Shown: positions 16,291 to 24,479 of the stretch, piece after piece
Numbering within the stretch: the stretch's first letter is position 1
How the letters are laid out: each line of letters starts with the position of its first letter
NCBI RefSeq assembly: GCF_025979705.1
Contig: NZ_CP110136.1
Coordinates: 310,001-374,000, forward strand
DNA: 64,000 nt
DNA from: Hymenobacter sp. YIM 151858-1
GTDB taxonomy: Bacteria; Bacteroidota; Bacteroidia; Cytophagales; Hymenobacteraceae
Direction of reading: 5' to 3'
Program-made: the position numbers and the translations under genes
The notes under the pieces: generated by a model
The model's input: the letters and a program-made list of their open reading frames with translations, nothing else
Told to the model about the DNA's origin: nothing
Databases searched by the model: none

Positions 16291-17688
16291 TTAGGCGTAA
16301 CCCAAAATGCGCATCATCGATTCGGGGTCTTGCTCCGGGGCAAATTCCCAGTCGCGCACGGTGCCGTCGGCGTCGCGGTCGAGGATGACGTGCTTGGGCG
16401 CCGGAATGAGGCAGTGCTTGATGCCGCCGTAGCCCGAAAGCTGCTCCTGGTACGCACCCGTGTGGAAGAAGCCCACGTACAGCGGCTTCTCCTGGCCGCG
16501 CTCGGGCAGAAACACCTGGTAAATGTGCTTCTCGGCGTTGTAGTAGTCCTGCGAGTCGCAGGTGAGGCCGCCCAGCTGAATCTTCTTGTAGTTCCGCTCC
16601 CAGCCGTTGAGGGCCAGCATGATAAAGCGCTGGTTGAGGGCCCACGTATCGGGCAGGTTCGTGATGAACGAGCCGTCGATCATGTACCACAGCTCCTTGT
16701 CGTTCTGCAGCTTCTCGTCGAGGATGTTGTAGATGTGCGCCCCCGACTCGCCCACCGTGAAGATGCCGAACTCGGTAAAGATGTGCGGCTCGGGCACGCC
16801 TTCCTCGCGGCAAATGCGCTGGATGGTGCGCAGCACTTCCTCAATCATGTACGGGTAATCGTACTCCGGCTGAATGGAAGTTTGAATGGGCAGGCCACCG
16901 CCGATGTCGATGGTGTGCAGGGTGGGGCACACCTTGCGCAGCTCGCAGTACTTGTGCACAAAGCGGCGCAGCTCCGACCAGTAGTAGGAGGTGTCCTTGA
17001 TGCCCGTGTTGATGAAGTAGTGCAGCATCGTCAGCTCGAAGCGCGGATCGTTCTTGATCTGCTCTTCGTACAGCGGAATGGCATCGGCGTAGCGCACGCC
17101 CAGGCGCGAGGTGTAGAACTGGAAGCGCGGCTCCTCATCGGAGGCCAACCGAATGCCTAGGTTGGCGCGGGTGTCGGCGTGCACGTGCTCCTTGTAGTAC
17201 TCAATTTCCGACAGGTTATCGAGAATCGGCATGCAGTTCACGAAGCCGTCGTTCATGAACTCGGTGAGGTAACGCTTGTATCGCTCGCGCTTAAAGCCGT
17301 TGGCGATGATGTACGTCTGCTTGTTGATGCGGCCCTTGTGGTAGAGCGCGCGCACAATGTGCATGTCGTAGCCCGAGGATGTCTCGATGTGCACGTCGTT
17401 TTTCAGGGCTTCTTCTACCACGAAAGCAAAGTGCGAGGCCTTGGTGCAGTAGCAGTAGGTGTAGTTGCCCTGGTAGCCAATTTTCTGGATTCCCTGCTCA
17501 AACCACTGCTTCGCCCGCTGGATGTTCTCGCTGATTTTGGGCAGGTAAGTAAGGCGCAGCGGCGTACCGTGTTTCCGGATCAAATCCATCAGCGGAATGC
17601 CGTGAAAGCGCAGCTCATTGCCCTCAACGGTGAACTCCTGCGAAGGAAAGTCGAAGGTTTGGCTAATAAGGTCGTGGTACGTGTCCAT
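16291..17688 (-). CDS. speA: Arginine decarboxylase (biosynthetic, PLP, fold III)
   Basis: 465 residues. An alanine-racemase-like barrel with the PLP lysine in CYCTKASHF (Lys83), a glycine-rich phosphate-binding loop TIDIGGGLPIQT (about 262-273), FTEFGIFTV and the C-terminal FFHTGAYQEQLSGYGG region. It converts arginine to agmatine, the first step to putrescine and spermidine. At about 465 residues it is the short Bacteroidota form rather than the ~650-residue E. coli SpeA. Divergent from an arginase-family gene with a 335-bp gap, which places two competing arginine-using enzymes side by side. A TATCTTTG box lies 157-164 bases upstream. Confidence 0.88.
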   Translation of the reverse strand: MDTYHDLISQTFDFPSQEFTVEGNELRFHGIPLMDLIRKHGTPLRLTYLPKISENIQRAKQWFEQGIQKIGYQGNYTYCYCTKASHFAFVVEEALKNDVHIETSSGYDMHIVRALYHKGRINKQTYIIANGFKRERYKRYLTEFMNDGFVNCMPILDNLSEIEYYKEHVHADTRANLGIRLASDEEPRFQFYTSRLGVRYADAIPLYEEQIKNDPRFELTMLHYFINTGIKDTSYYWSELRRFVHKYCELRKVCPTLHTIDIGGGLPIQTSIQPEYDYPYMIEEVLRTIQRICREEGVPEPHIFTEFGIFTVGESGAHIYNILDEKLQNDKELWYMIDGSFITNLPDTWALNQRFIMLALNGWERNYKKIQLGGLTCDSQDYYNAEKHIYQVFLPERGQEKPLYVGFFHTGAYQEQLSGYGGIKHCLIPAPKHVILDRDADGTVRDWEFAPEQDPESMMRILGYA

Positions 17689-17695
17689 TTTAGGG

Positions 17696-17832
17696 CTTAG
17701 TGGTTAGGAACTTAGGGCTTAGGTGCTTGTTTTTGGGTAGAAGGTAAGCTTAGCCGGGCCGGGCCGACGGAGGTTGTTCATCGGCCCCTAAAATCCGTTA
17801 CTAAGCCCTAAAACCTAAGTTCCTAAGCTCTA
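17696..17832. repeat. TTAGGGCTTAGG inverted repeat
   Basis: Copies of TTAGGGCTTAG, TTAGGAACTTAGG on the left (about 17695-17722) face CTAAGCCCTAAAACCTAAG and TTCCTAAG on the right (about 17802-17828). The same word family appears at 49201-49290. It occupies the long leader of speA in the 335-bp gap between divergent genes. Confidence 0.65.
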
Positions 17833-17844
17833 TCTTCAGGCCCG

Positions 17845-17852
17845 CAAAGATA
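17845..17852 (-). promoter_or_regulatory. -7 promoter box TATCTTTG
   Basis: Exact TAnnTTTG match on the minus strand upstream of speA. It predicts a ~150-base leader that contains the TTAGGGCTTAGG inverted repeat. Confidence 0.45.
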
Positions 17853-18023
17853 CCCCAACGGGGGTGTTTTGGTTGTTGAATTGTTCGTTGGTCGCGGAGG
17901 AGGGTCCTCCGACACCAAGCCTAACCGGCGCCTACGGGTGTCAGCCCTTGTGTGTTAGCACCTTGGGGTTCCGGTAATCGGCAAGCAACACTACCGCTCC
18001 TAAACTTATTTAGCCGATGTAGT

Positions 18024-19001
18024 ATGCGACGAATTAAACTCATTGAAGTACGGTCCGAACTTGGGGCCGGTACCCGTGGGGCAAGCCTGGGCGTCGATGC
18101 CCTTAAAGTGGCCTGCCTGAACAAAGGTTCCGATTACTTCCGCCGCTTCAACGCCGTGGCCGTGCCGGACCAAAACCACGTGCTGTTCGATAAAAATCAC
18201 TTCCCCTACGCGAAGCACATCGACAGCATTTACACCGTGCTCAAAGGCATTGCCAACACGGTAGAGCAAACCCTGCGCTTTGGGGAGTTTCCGCTGGTGC
18301 TGGCCGGCGACCATAGCAACGCCGCCGGTACCATTGCCGGCATCAAGGCCGCGTACCCCCACAAAACCCTCGGCGTGGTGTGGATTGATGCTCACGCCGA
18401 CATTCACTCGCCCTACACCACGCCCTCGGGCAACGTGCACGGCATGCCGCTGGCCATGGCCCTAGGTGCCGACCACCGCGAGCTGCAGCACAACAACGTG
18501 GAGCCCGAAACGGAGTTCTTCTGGCGCAAAATCAAGAACCTGGGCGAGGAAGGCCCCAAGGTTACGCCCGACCACCTGGTGTACGTGGTAGTGCGCGACA
18601 CCGAGATGGAAGAAGACGCCATCATTGCGCAGCACGGCATTCGCAACTTCAAGCTCGATGAGTTCCGGGCTAAGGGGCCGCGGCAGGTAGCCCGCGAGAT
18701 TTACGAGCAGCTGCGTTTTTGCGACCTGGTATACATCTCGTTCGATGTGGATTCGCTCGACTCGCGCTTCAGCAAAGGCACCGGCACGCCCGTGGAGCTG
18801 GGCCTCGACGTGGGCGAAGCCAAAGCCTTGTGCCGCGCCCTGCTCGAAAATGACCGCGTAGTGTGCTTCGAAATGGTGGAAATCAACCCCACGCTCGATT
18901 CCGAAAATACCATGGCTGGCAACGCTTTCGAAATTCTGGAAGCGGCTACCGAGGCTATTCAGGAACGCCTGCGCCTCGACGACATGGTGACCGGGCGATA
19001 A
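18024..19001 (+). CDS. Arginase/agmatinase family ureohydrolase
   Basis: 325 residues from the ATG at 18024; the longer open frame to 17952 has no conserved residues. Binuclear manganese ligands are in AGDHSNAAG (His), WIDAHADIHSP (Asp-x-His-x-Asp) and SFDVDSLD (Asp-x-Asp); EINPTLD supplies the substrate-side Glu. The sequence LGAGTRGASLGVDALK near the N-terminus fits arginase more than agmatinase, but its neighbour is arginine decarboxylase, whose product would suit an agmatinase. It hydrolyses arginine to ornithine and urea or agmatine to putrescine and urea. Confidence 0.85.
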   Translation: MRRIKLIEVRSELGAGTRGASLGVDALKVACLNKGSDYFRRFNAVAVPDQNHVLFDKNHFPYAKHIDSIYTVLKGIANTVEQTLRFGEFPLVLAGDHSNAAGTIAGIKAAYPHKTLGVVWIDAHADIHSPYTTPSGNVHGMPLAMALGADHRELQHNNVEPETEFFWRKIKNLGEEGPKVTPDHLVYVVVRDTEMEEDAIIAQHGIRNFKLDEFRAKGPRQVAREIYEQLRFCDLVYISFDVDSLDSRFSKGTGTPVELGLDVGEAKALCRALLENDRVVCFEMVEINPTLDSENTMAGNAFEILEAATEAIQERLRLDDMVTGR

Positions 19002-19035
19002 AGCCGGAAACTTATTGTTGGCATTGTGCTAAAAG

Positions 19036-19073
19036 CGGATACATTCGTGAAAACCAGTCGCGTTTGTATCCGC
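19036..19073 (+). terminator. Terminator of the arginase gene
   Basis: AAAGCGGATACA faces TGTATCCGCTTTT with a short loop, and the right arm ends in a T-run. It lies about 30 bases after the arginase stop codon. Confidence 0.7.
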
Positions 19074-19089
19074 TTTTCTTGCTGTTGCC

Positions 19090-19539
19090 ATGAATTCGTA
19101 CGCGCTTCTGAGCGCCCTAGGTGCCGCCGCTCTGCTAGGGGCTTGCACCGGCCCGTCGGCCACCACCTCGGGCAGCTACGGGCAAACTAATACCACCGCC
19201 GTGCGCGACTCCGTAACCGGCACCGTGGCCTACCGCGAGCGTATTGCCCTGCCGCCCAACGCCGTGCTGCGCGTGCAGCTGCAGGACGTAAGCCGGCAGG
19301 ATGCGCCGGCCGTGGAGGTGGCCTCGGCTACCGTAGAGTCGCGGGGCCGGCAGGTGCCGCTGCCCTTCGTGCTGCGCTACGACACGGCCCGCATCGACCC
19401 CACCAATACCTACGCTGTGCAGGCCCGCATCGAGGTCGATGGCCGGCTCATGTTCACCAACGATTCGGCCTACCCCGTCATCACGCGCGGCAACCCCAAG
19501 CAGGTGCAGATGATGCTACGCCGCGCCGCGGGGCAGTAA
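19090..19539 (+). CDS. YbaY-like lipoprotein
   Basis: 149 residues. A lipoprotein signal peptide with lipobox LLGAC (Cys19) is followed by a ~100-residue beta-rich domain. VTGTVAYRERIALPPNAVLRV, RLEDVS-like LQDVSRQDAP and YAVQARIEVDGRLMFTND are the YbaY/type-III secretion pilotin-like family hallmarks. Anchored in a membrane facing the periplasm; the role of YbaY proteins is not established. The gene is 88 bp past the arginase gene, with a possible short hairpin (GCGGATACA / TGTATCCGC) between them that may end the arginase transcript. Confidence 0.8.
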   Translation: MNSYALLSALGAAALLGACTGPSATTSGSYGQTNTTAVRDSVTGTVAYRERIALPPNAVLRVQLQDVSRQDAPAVEVASATVESRGRQVPLPFVLRYDTARIDPTNTYAVQARIEVDGRLMFTNDSAYPVITRGNPKQVQMMLRRAAGQ

Positions 19540-20062
19540 GCGTGTAGCGTGGGCTTGGCTACGCCTTCCTTCGGTTCAGCACGCGTCTGCGTGAACGTTA
19601 GACCAAAACGGCCCAATTTCATTCGTGCTGGCAAACGCGGGCTAAAGCCCACGCTACACCGCGCTGCATCCCTAGGTCGGGAAACAGAAGTTATTAACCA
19701 GAGACGCAGACTGCAACCAAAGGCCGGCGGGCTAAAGCCCGCGCTGCGGTTGTGCAACCACGGAAACAGCTGCCACCGAAGGCCGACGAAGCTAAAATCG
19801 GTGCTGGCCGCGGCATCGGTGTAAATCCGTGCTTAGCTTTGCGCCCGTGAAACCGCTGCCAGTCTTTGTATTGAACCCTGTGGTGCGGTCGTTTCGGAGC
19901 CGAAACGAGCGACGAATGTAGCGTAAGCCTTCGGCCTGCGCCGCCGCTGCCTGCGGCCGCCGCGAGGGTTTACGCCAGCGTCCGATTTCAGCTCTCAAAC
20001 CCATTGTATCTCAGCGCCCCGCCCCGTGGCAGATTGCGCTCCGACATAAACTCCGCACCCCT
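19540..20062. repeat. Intergenic repeats of the TAGCGTGGGCT family
   Basis: A 522-bp gap without a gene. An inverted repeat with 14-bp ends (19542-19555 and 19646-19659) reads GTGTAGCGTGGGCT outward. Inside is GGCTACGCCTTCCTTCGGTT, a word also seen at 31880 and, with one change, at 54896. A second GCGGGCTAAAGCCCGCGCT copy is at about 19728-19747. Similar words occur at 45860-45907 and 60202-60368. The rest, up to the argS start, shows nothing clear. Confidence 0.65.
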
Positions 20063-21853
20063 GTGCAACAACTCGAACAAGACCTCAAAGCGGCGCTGAG
20101 CGCGGCCCTTCAGCAAGTATTTGGCGCGGCGGTGCCGGCCGAGCAGCTCACCATTCAGCCCACGCGCAAAGATTTCGCGGGCACGTTTACGCTGGTAACC
20201 TTTCCGCTCACCAAAGCCTTGGGCAAAGGCCCCGAGCAAATCGGGCAGGCCCTAGGTGAGTGGCTGCAAAACAACGAGCCGCGCGTAAGCGGCTTCAACG
20301 TAGTAAAAGGCTTTCTGAACCTGGAAATTGCCGATGCCGAGTGGCTGCGGTTGCTGCGCCAGCTGCGCGCCCAGGACATTGCCGCGCCCGTGCCAACCGG
20401 CGGCCCCCAGCGCGTGGTGGTGGAGTACTCCTCGCCCAACACCAACAAGCCCCTGCACCTAGGGCACCTGCGCAACAACTTTTTGGGCTATTCGGTGGCC
20501 GAGATTCTGAAAGCCACGGGCGCTACCGTTACCAAAGCCAACCTGGTAAACGACCGCGGCATCCACATCTGCAAATCGATGCTGGCGTACCAGCAGTACG
20601 GCCAGGGCGAAACGCCGCAGAGCGCGGGCATCAAAGGCGACCACCTGATCGGCAAGTACTACGTGCTGTTCGAGAAGCACTACCGCGAGCAAATAAAGCA
20701 GCTCGAGGCCGAAGGCGTAGCCAACGAAGTAGCCAAGCGCGAAGCCCCGCTGATGCGCCACGCGCAGGAAATGCTGCAGCAGTGGGAGGCCGGCGACGAG
20801 CAGGTAGTAAGCCTGTGGCGCCAGATGAACGGCTGGGTGTACGAAGGCTTTAATGACACCTACCAGCGCATCGGCGTCGATTTCGACAAGTTCTACTACG
20901 AGTCGGAAACCTACCTGCTGGGCAAGGAGCGGGTAGAAGAGGGCCTGGCCAAGGGCGTGTTCTTCCGCAAGGACGACGGCTCGGTGTGGGTCGACCTCAC
21001 CGACGAAGGCCTCGACCAGAAACTGCTCCTGCGCGCCGATGGCACCTCGGTGTACATGACCCAAGACCTAGGCACCGCCGAGCTGAAGTACCAGGACTAC
21101 CAGTACGATTCGTCGGTGTACGTGATTGCCGACGAGCAGAACTACCACATGCAGGTGCTCAAGCTCGTGCTGAAAAAGCTGGGCAAGCCCTACGCCGACG
21201 CCATTTACCACCTGAGCTACGGCATGGTGGATTTGCCCTCGGGCAAGATGAAGTCGCGCGAAGGCACCGTGGTAGATGCCGACGAGCTGGTGCAGGAAGT
21301 AACCGACGCCGCCAAGCAAACCACCGCCGAGCTGGGCAAAATCGACGGCCTGAGCGAGCAGGAAGCCGCGCAGCTGTACCACACGCTGGGCTTGGGTGCC
21401 CTGAAGTACTACCTGCTGAAGGTGGACCCCAAGAAGCGCATGCTGTTCGATCCGAACGAGTCGGTGCAGCTGCAGGGCCACACGGGGCCGTTCATTCAGT
21501 ACACCCACGCCCGCATTGCCCAGCTGCGCCGCAAGGCCGCCGAAATGGGCATTCAGCCCGAACTGGCCGAGGGCGTGGCCGCGCTGCACGAAACCGAGCG
21601 CGACGTGGTGCAGGCACTGGCCAGCTACGCTACGGCCGTAGCCGAGGCGGCCCGCACGTATTCGCCGGCCGTTATTGCGCAGTACGCCTACGATCTGGCC
21701 AAAACCTACAACCGCTTCTACACCGAAGTGCCGGTGCTGCCCGAGCCCGACGCTGCCAAACGCAGCCTGCGCGTAGCCCTGTCGGCGCAAGTAGCCGACA
21801 CCCTGCGGCAGAGCCTGAAGCTGCTCGGCATTACGGCGCCCGAGCGCATGTAA
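20063..21853 (+). CDS. argS: Arginine--tRNA ligase
   Basis: 596 residues, class I. An Arg-tRNA synthetase N-terminal additional domain (about 1-100), the HIGH motif as PLHLGHLRN (about 132-140), the KMSKS equivalent in SGKMKSREG (about 393-401), and the C-terminal anticodon-binding helical domain with LAKTYNRFYTEVPVL (about 551-565). Charges tRNA-Arg with arginine. The start is GTG at 20063 because the conserved N-terminal domain begins immediately; no ATG is available nearby. Followed by a short hairpin (about 21864-21888). Confidence 0.96.
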   Translation: MQQLEQDLKAALSAALQQVFGAAVPAEQLTIQPTRKDFAGTFTLVTFPLTKALGKGPEQIGQALGEWLQNNEPRVSGFNVVKGFLNLEIADAEWLRLLRQLRAQDIAAPVPTGGPQRVVVEYSSPNTNKPLHLGHLRNNFLGYSVAEILKATGATVTKANLVNDRGIHICKSMLAYQQYGQGETPQSAGIKGDHLIGKYYVLFEKHYREQIKQLEAEGVANEVAKREAPLMRHAQEMLQQWEAGDEQVVSLWRQMNGWVYEGFNDTYQRIGVDFDKFYYESETYLLGKERVEEGLAKGVFFRKDDGSVWVDLTDEGLDQKLLLRADGTSVYMTQDLGTAELKYQDYQYDSSVYVIADEQNYHMQVLKLVLKKLGKPYADAIYHLSYGMVDLPSGKMKSREGTVVDADELVQEVTDAAKQTTAELGKIDGLSEQEAAQLYHTLGLGALKYYLLKVDPKKRMLFDPNESVQLQGHTGPFIQYTHARIAQLRRKAAEMGIQPELAEGVAALHETERDVVQALASYATAVAEAARTYSPAVIAQYAYDLAKTYNRFYTEVPVLPEPDAAKRSLRVALSAQVADTLRQSLKLLGITAPERM

Positions 21854-21862
21854 ACCCTAGGC

Positions 21863-21889
21863 AGTGCCACGGCCCGCAAGCCGTGGCAC
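21863..21889 (+). terminator. Hairpin after argS
   Basis: GTGCCACGG and CCGTGGCAC pair around CCCGCAAG just after argS. The following bases are TACTTATTT, a weak T-rich tail. Confidence 0.6.
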
Positions 21890-21912
21890 TACTTATTTAA
21901 GCCCGGCGGCTG

Positions 21913-22029
21913 TGGCGCGGAGTGGTACTCCGCGGGCGGCCCGGGGCCGCCATCCGGGCACGCGCTGTTCATTTATCCCAAGCATTTTATTGGCGCTTCG
22001 GGCGCCACGCGGAGTACCACTCCGCGCCA
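21913..22029. repeat. 22-bp-arm inverted repeat before the LOG-family gene
   Basis: Perfect 22-base arms (21913-21934 and 22008-22029) separated by 73 bases; each arm begins or ends with TGGCGCGGAGT and contains GTGGTACTCCGC. It ends 11 bases before the ATG at 22041, so a folded message could affect translation. The arms look like a mobile REP/MITE-type element. Confidence 0.65.
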
Positions 22030-22040
22030 CTTCTTTTCGC

Positions 22041-22622
22041 ATGAAATCAATTGCAGTTTATTGCGGCTCCAGCGCCGGCACCGATGCGCGCTACCGCGAG
22101 CACGCCACCCAAGTAGGCCAAACGTTTGCCCAACGCGGCATCACGCTGGTGTACGGCGGCGGCAACGTAGGCCTGATGGGCGCCGTGGCCGATGCCACCA
22201 TGCAGCGCGGCGGCCAGGCCATCGGCATCATCCCCGGCTTTCTGAAAGACAAAGAAGTAGCGCACCTAGGGCTCACGCAGCTCGAGGTGGTAGAGAACAT
22301 GCACCAGCGCAAGCTGCGAATGGCCGAGCTGGCCGAAGGCTTTATTGCCATGCCCGGCGGATTTGGTACTTTGGAAGAGTTGTTTGAGGTGCTTACCTGG
22401 GGCCAGCTGGGCCTGCACCGTAAGCCCATTGGCCTGCTGAACGTGGCTGGCTTCTACGATGCGCTTATTCACCTGCTCGACCACATGGTGCAGCAGGGCT
22501 TGCTGCGGGCCGAAAACCGCCGCCAGTTAATGGTAGCCGACAACATCGAGGAGTTGTTGGGCCACATGCAGGCCTGGCAGCCCAGCAACGTGGAAAAGTG
22601 GCTGACGCCGAGCCGCACCTAG
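22041..22622 (+). CDS. LOG-family nucleotide 5'-monophosphate phosphoribohydrolase (TIGR00730)
   Basis: 193 residues from the ATG at 22041; the upstream frame to 21864 crosses an inverted repeat. Rossmann-like start AVYCGSSAG, then LVYGGGNVGLMGAVADA (about 34-50), and the family signature PGGFGTLEELFEVLTW (about 108-123). LOG proteins release a free base from nucleoside monophosphates (cytokinin activation in plants); many bacterial members act on AMP or pyrimidine nucleotides. The stop TAG is part of CCTAGG. Confidence 0.9.
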   Translation: MKSIAVYCGSSAGTDARYREHATQVGQTFAQRGITLVYGGGNVGLMGAVADATMQRGGQAIGIIPGFLKDKEVAHLGLTQLEVVENMHQRKLRMAELAEGFIAMPGGFGTLEELFEVLTWGQLGLHRKPIGLLNVAGFYDALIHLLDHMVQQGLLRAENRRQLMVADNIEELLGHMQAWQPSNVEKWLTPSRT

Positions 22623-22701
22623 GCGCCGCCGCAAACAACGGGCCCTGTACGGGGTTAGTGCCTCGAATTTGTTTTCGCTCTTAGTAACACCACCGTCCGA
22701 A

Positions 22702-23307
22702 ATGAAATCTTTAGTCCTTTACTCCCTGGCCGGCGCCCTGGCTGCCTGCGGCGCCCGCTCGGCCTCTACCACCGACAAGCCCACCGCCATGGCCGAAACG
22801 CCCGCTGCCACCACCGAAACCGCTGCCGCCCGCAGCACCGTGTACGATTTCACGGTTACCGATATCAACGGCAAGCCCGTGCAGCTCAGCCAGTACAAAG
22901 GCAAGAAGCTGCTGATCGTGAACACGGCCTCGGAATGCGGCTACACCCCGCAGTACAAGGAGCTGGAGGAGCTCTACAAAAAGCACGGCGACCGGGTAAC
23001 CGTGCTGGGCTTCCCGGCCAACAACTTCGGTGGGCAGGAGCCGGGCTCCAACGAGCAGATTGCCGCTTTCTGCGAGAAAAACTACGGCGTTACGTTCCCG
23101 CTCTTCAGCAAAGTATCGGTGAAAGGCGACGACACCGCGCCGCTGTACAAGTTCCTAGGTGATAAATCGAAGAACGGCTACACCGACGAAAAGCCCACCT
23201 GGAACTTCTGCAAATACCTCATCAACGAGCAAGGCCAGGTTATCGGCTTCTATCCTTCCAAAGTGAAGCCGATGAGCGAAGAGCTTGTTTCGGCCATCCT
23301 GAAATAA
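22702..23307 (+). CDS. Glutathione-peroxidase family thiol peroxidase, lipoprotein
   Basis: 201 residues from the ATG at 22702. The signal peptide ends in a lipobox ALAAC (Cys16), followed by a Thr/Ala-rich linker to about residue 45. The thioredoxin-fold domain has Cys79 in TASECGYTPQY, Gln112 in NNFGGQEPG and Trp167-Asn168 in TWNFCKYL. Cys124 (AAFCEKNYG) is placed like the resolving Cys of thioredoxin-dependent GPx. It would reduce peroxides outside the cytoplasm on a membrane-anchored scaffold, which is less usual than the soluble form. Confidence 0.9.
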   Translation: MKSLVLYSLAGALAACGARSASTTDKPTAMAETPAATTETAAARSTVYDFTVTDINGKPVQLSQYKGKKLLIVNTASECGYTPQYKELEELYKKHGDRVTVLGFPANNFGGQEPGSNEQIAAFCEKNYGVTFPLFSKVSVKGDDTAPLYKFLGDKSKNGYTDEKPTWNFCKYLINEQGQVIGFYPSKVKPMSEELVSAILK

Positions 23308-23427
23308 ACCTCCTGACGGTCTGTTGCCCCAGTTCGTAAACGTGTTTACTACCTAGGGTAACAGCTAGTAAACCAGGTTACCAACGTTGTAAGCGCTTGT
23401 TTAGCAGGCGCTAATCTGCGCCTTGCC

Positions 23428-24363
23428 TTGACGACCACTTCCGATACCACCCCGCGAAACCCAAGCCTCATCGGGGCTTGGGTTTCGGCTTTCCGGCCGC
23501 GCACCTTGCCGCTGGCCCTGGCCAGTATCCTGATGGGCGGCTTTCTGGCCGCCAGCCGCCACCAGTTCAACGGGGCAGTAATTGGACTGGCGGCGCTTAC
23601 CACCGTGCTGCTGCAAGTGCTCAGCAACCTCGCCAACGACTACGGCGACTCGCAAAACGGCGCCGACAGCGTGCACCGCGAGGGGCCGCAGCGCGCCGTG
23701 CAAAGCGGGGCCATTTCGCCGGCCGCCATGCGGCAGGGCATGTACGTGTTCGGCGCCCTGTCGCTGGCTTCGGGGTTGCTGCTGCTGTGGGTGGCCCTAG
23801 GTGCCTCGGGGCTGTGGCTGTTTATGGGGTTTCTGCTGCTGGGCCTGGGCGCCATTTGGGCGGCCATCAACTACACAGCCGGCGCCCGGCCCTATGGCTA
23901 CGCGGGCTTGGGCGACGTGTCGGTGTTTCTGTTCTTCGGGCTGGTGGGCGTGTGCGGCAGCTACTTTCTGCAAACCAGCGAGCTGCCCTACGAGGTGCTG
24001 CTGCCGGCCATCAGCCTCGGCTGTTTCTCCACGGCCGTGCTGAACGTGAACAACATCCGCGATATGCGCTCCGATGAGCTGGCCGGCAAAATCACCATTC
24101 CGGTGCGCCTGGGTGCCCGCCGGGCGCGGGTGTACCACTGGCTGCTGTTGCTGCTGGGCCTAGGTGCCGCGGTGGTGTATGTGCTGCAGCACTACCGTAC
24201 GCCGTGGCAGTGGCTGTTTGTGGGCGCGGTGCCGCTGCTGGTGTTCAACGGCGTGCAAGTCTGGAAACGCCAGCAGTCCATGCAGCTCGACCCGCTGCTG
24301 AAGCAAATGGCCATGAGCACCTTGCTCTTTGTGCTGCTGTTTGGTATCGGGCAGCTGCTGTAG
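23428..24363 (+). CDS. menA: 1,4-dihydroxy-2-naphthoate polyprenyltransferase
   Basis: 311 residues, about nine membrane helices of the UbiA superfamily. The first Asp-rich motif is NDYGDSQNGAD (about 71-81), preceded by a helix ending in LSNLA; the second is in NNIRDMRSDELAGK (about 210-223). The N-terminus AFRPRTLPLALASILMG matches MenA rather than UbiA. It attaches a polyprenyl chain to DHNA in menaquinone synthesis, the respiratory quinone expected in this group. TTG at 23428 is taken as the start because it opens just ahead of the conserved region. It faces the kinase gene across a long terminator palindrome. Confidence 0.9.
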   Translation: MTTTSDTTPRNPSLIGAWVSAFRPRTLPLALASILMGGFLAASRHQFNGAVIGLAALTTVLLQVLSNLANDYGDSQNGADSVHREGPQRAVQSGAISPAAMRQGMYVFGALSLASGLLLLWVALGASGLWLFMGFLLLGLGAIWAAINYTAGARPYGYAGLGDVSVFLFFGLVGVCGSYFLQTSELPYEVLLPAISLGCFSTAVLNVNNIRDMRSDELAGKITIPVRLGARRARVYHWLLLLLGLGAAVVYVLQHYRTPWQWLFVGAVPLLVFNGVQVWKRQQSMQLDPLLKQMAMSTLLFVLLFGIGQLL

Positions 24364-24404
24364 CCCAGCCGGCTCCGGTCCAAACAACGATTTTATCTAC
24401 TGCC

Positions 24405-24465
24405 AAGCCAGTCTTCGCGCAAACGGCCGCCCCTGTGGGGCGGCCGTTTGCGCGAAGACTGGCTT
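24405..24465. terminator. Long bidirectional terminator palindrome
   Basis: Perfect 29-bp arms (24405-24433 and 24437-24465) with a 3-base loop between the convergent menA and kinase genes. T-runs are weak. Confidence 0.75.
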
Positions 24466-24479
24466 ATGTGGCGAGCGGG

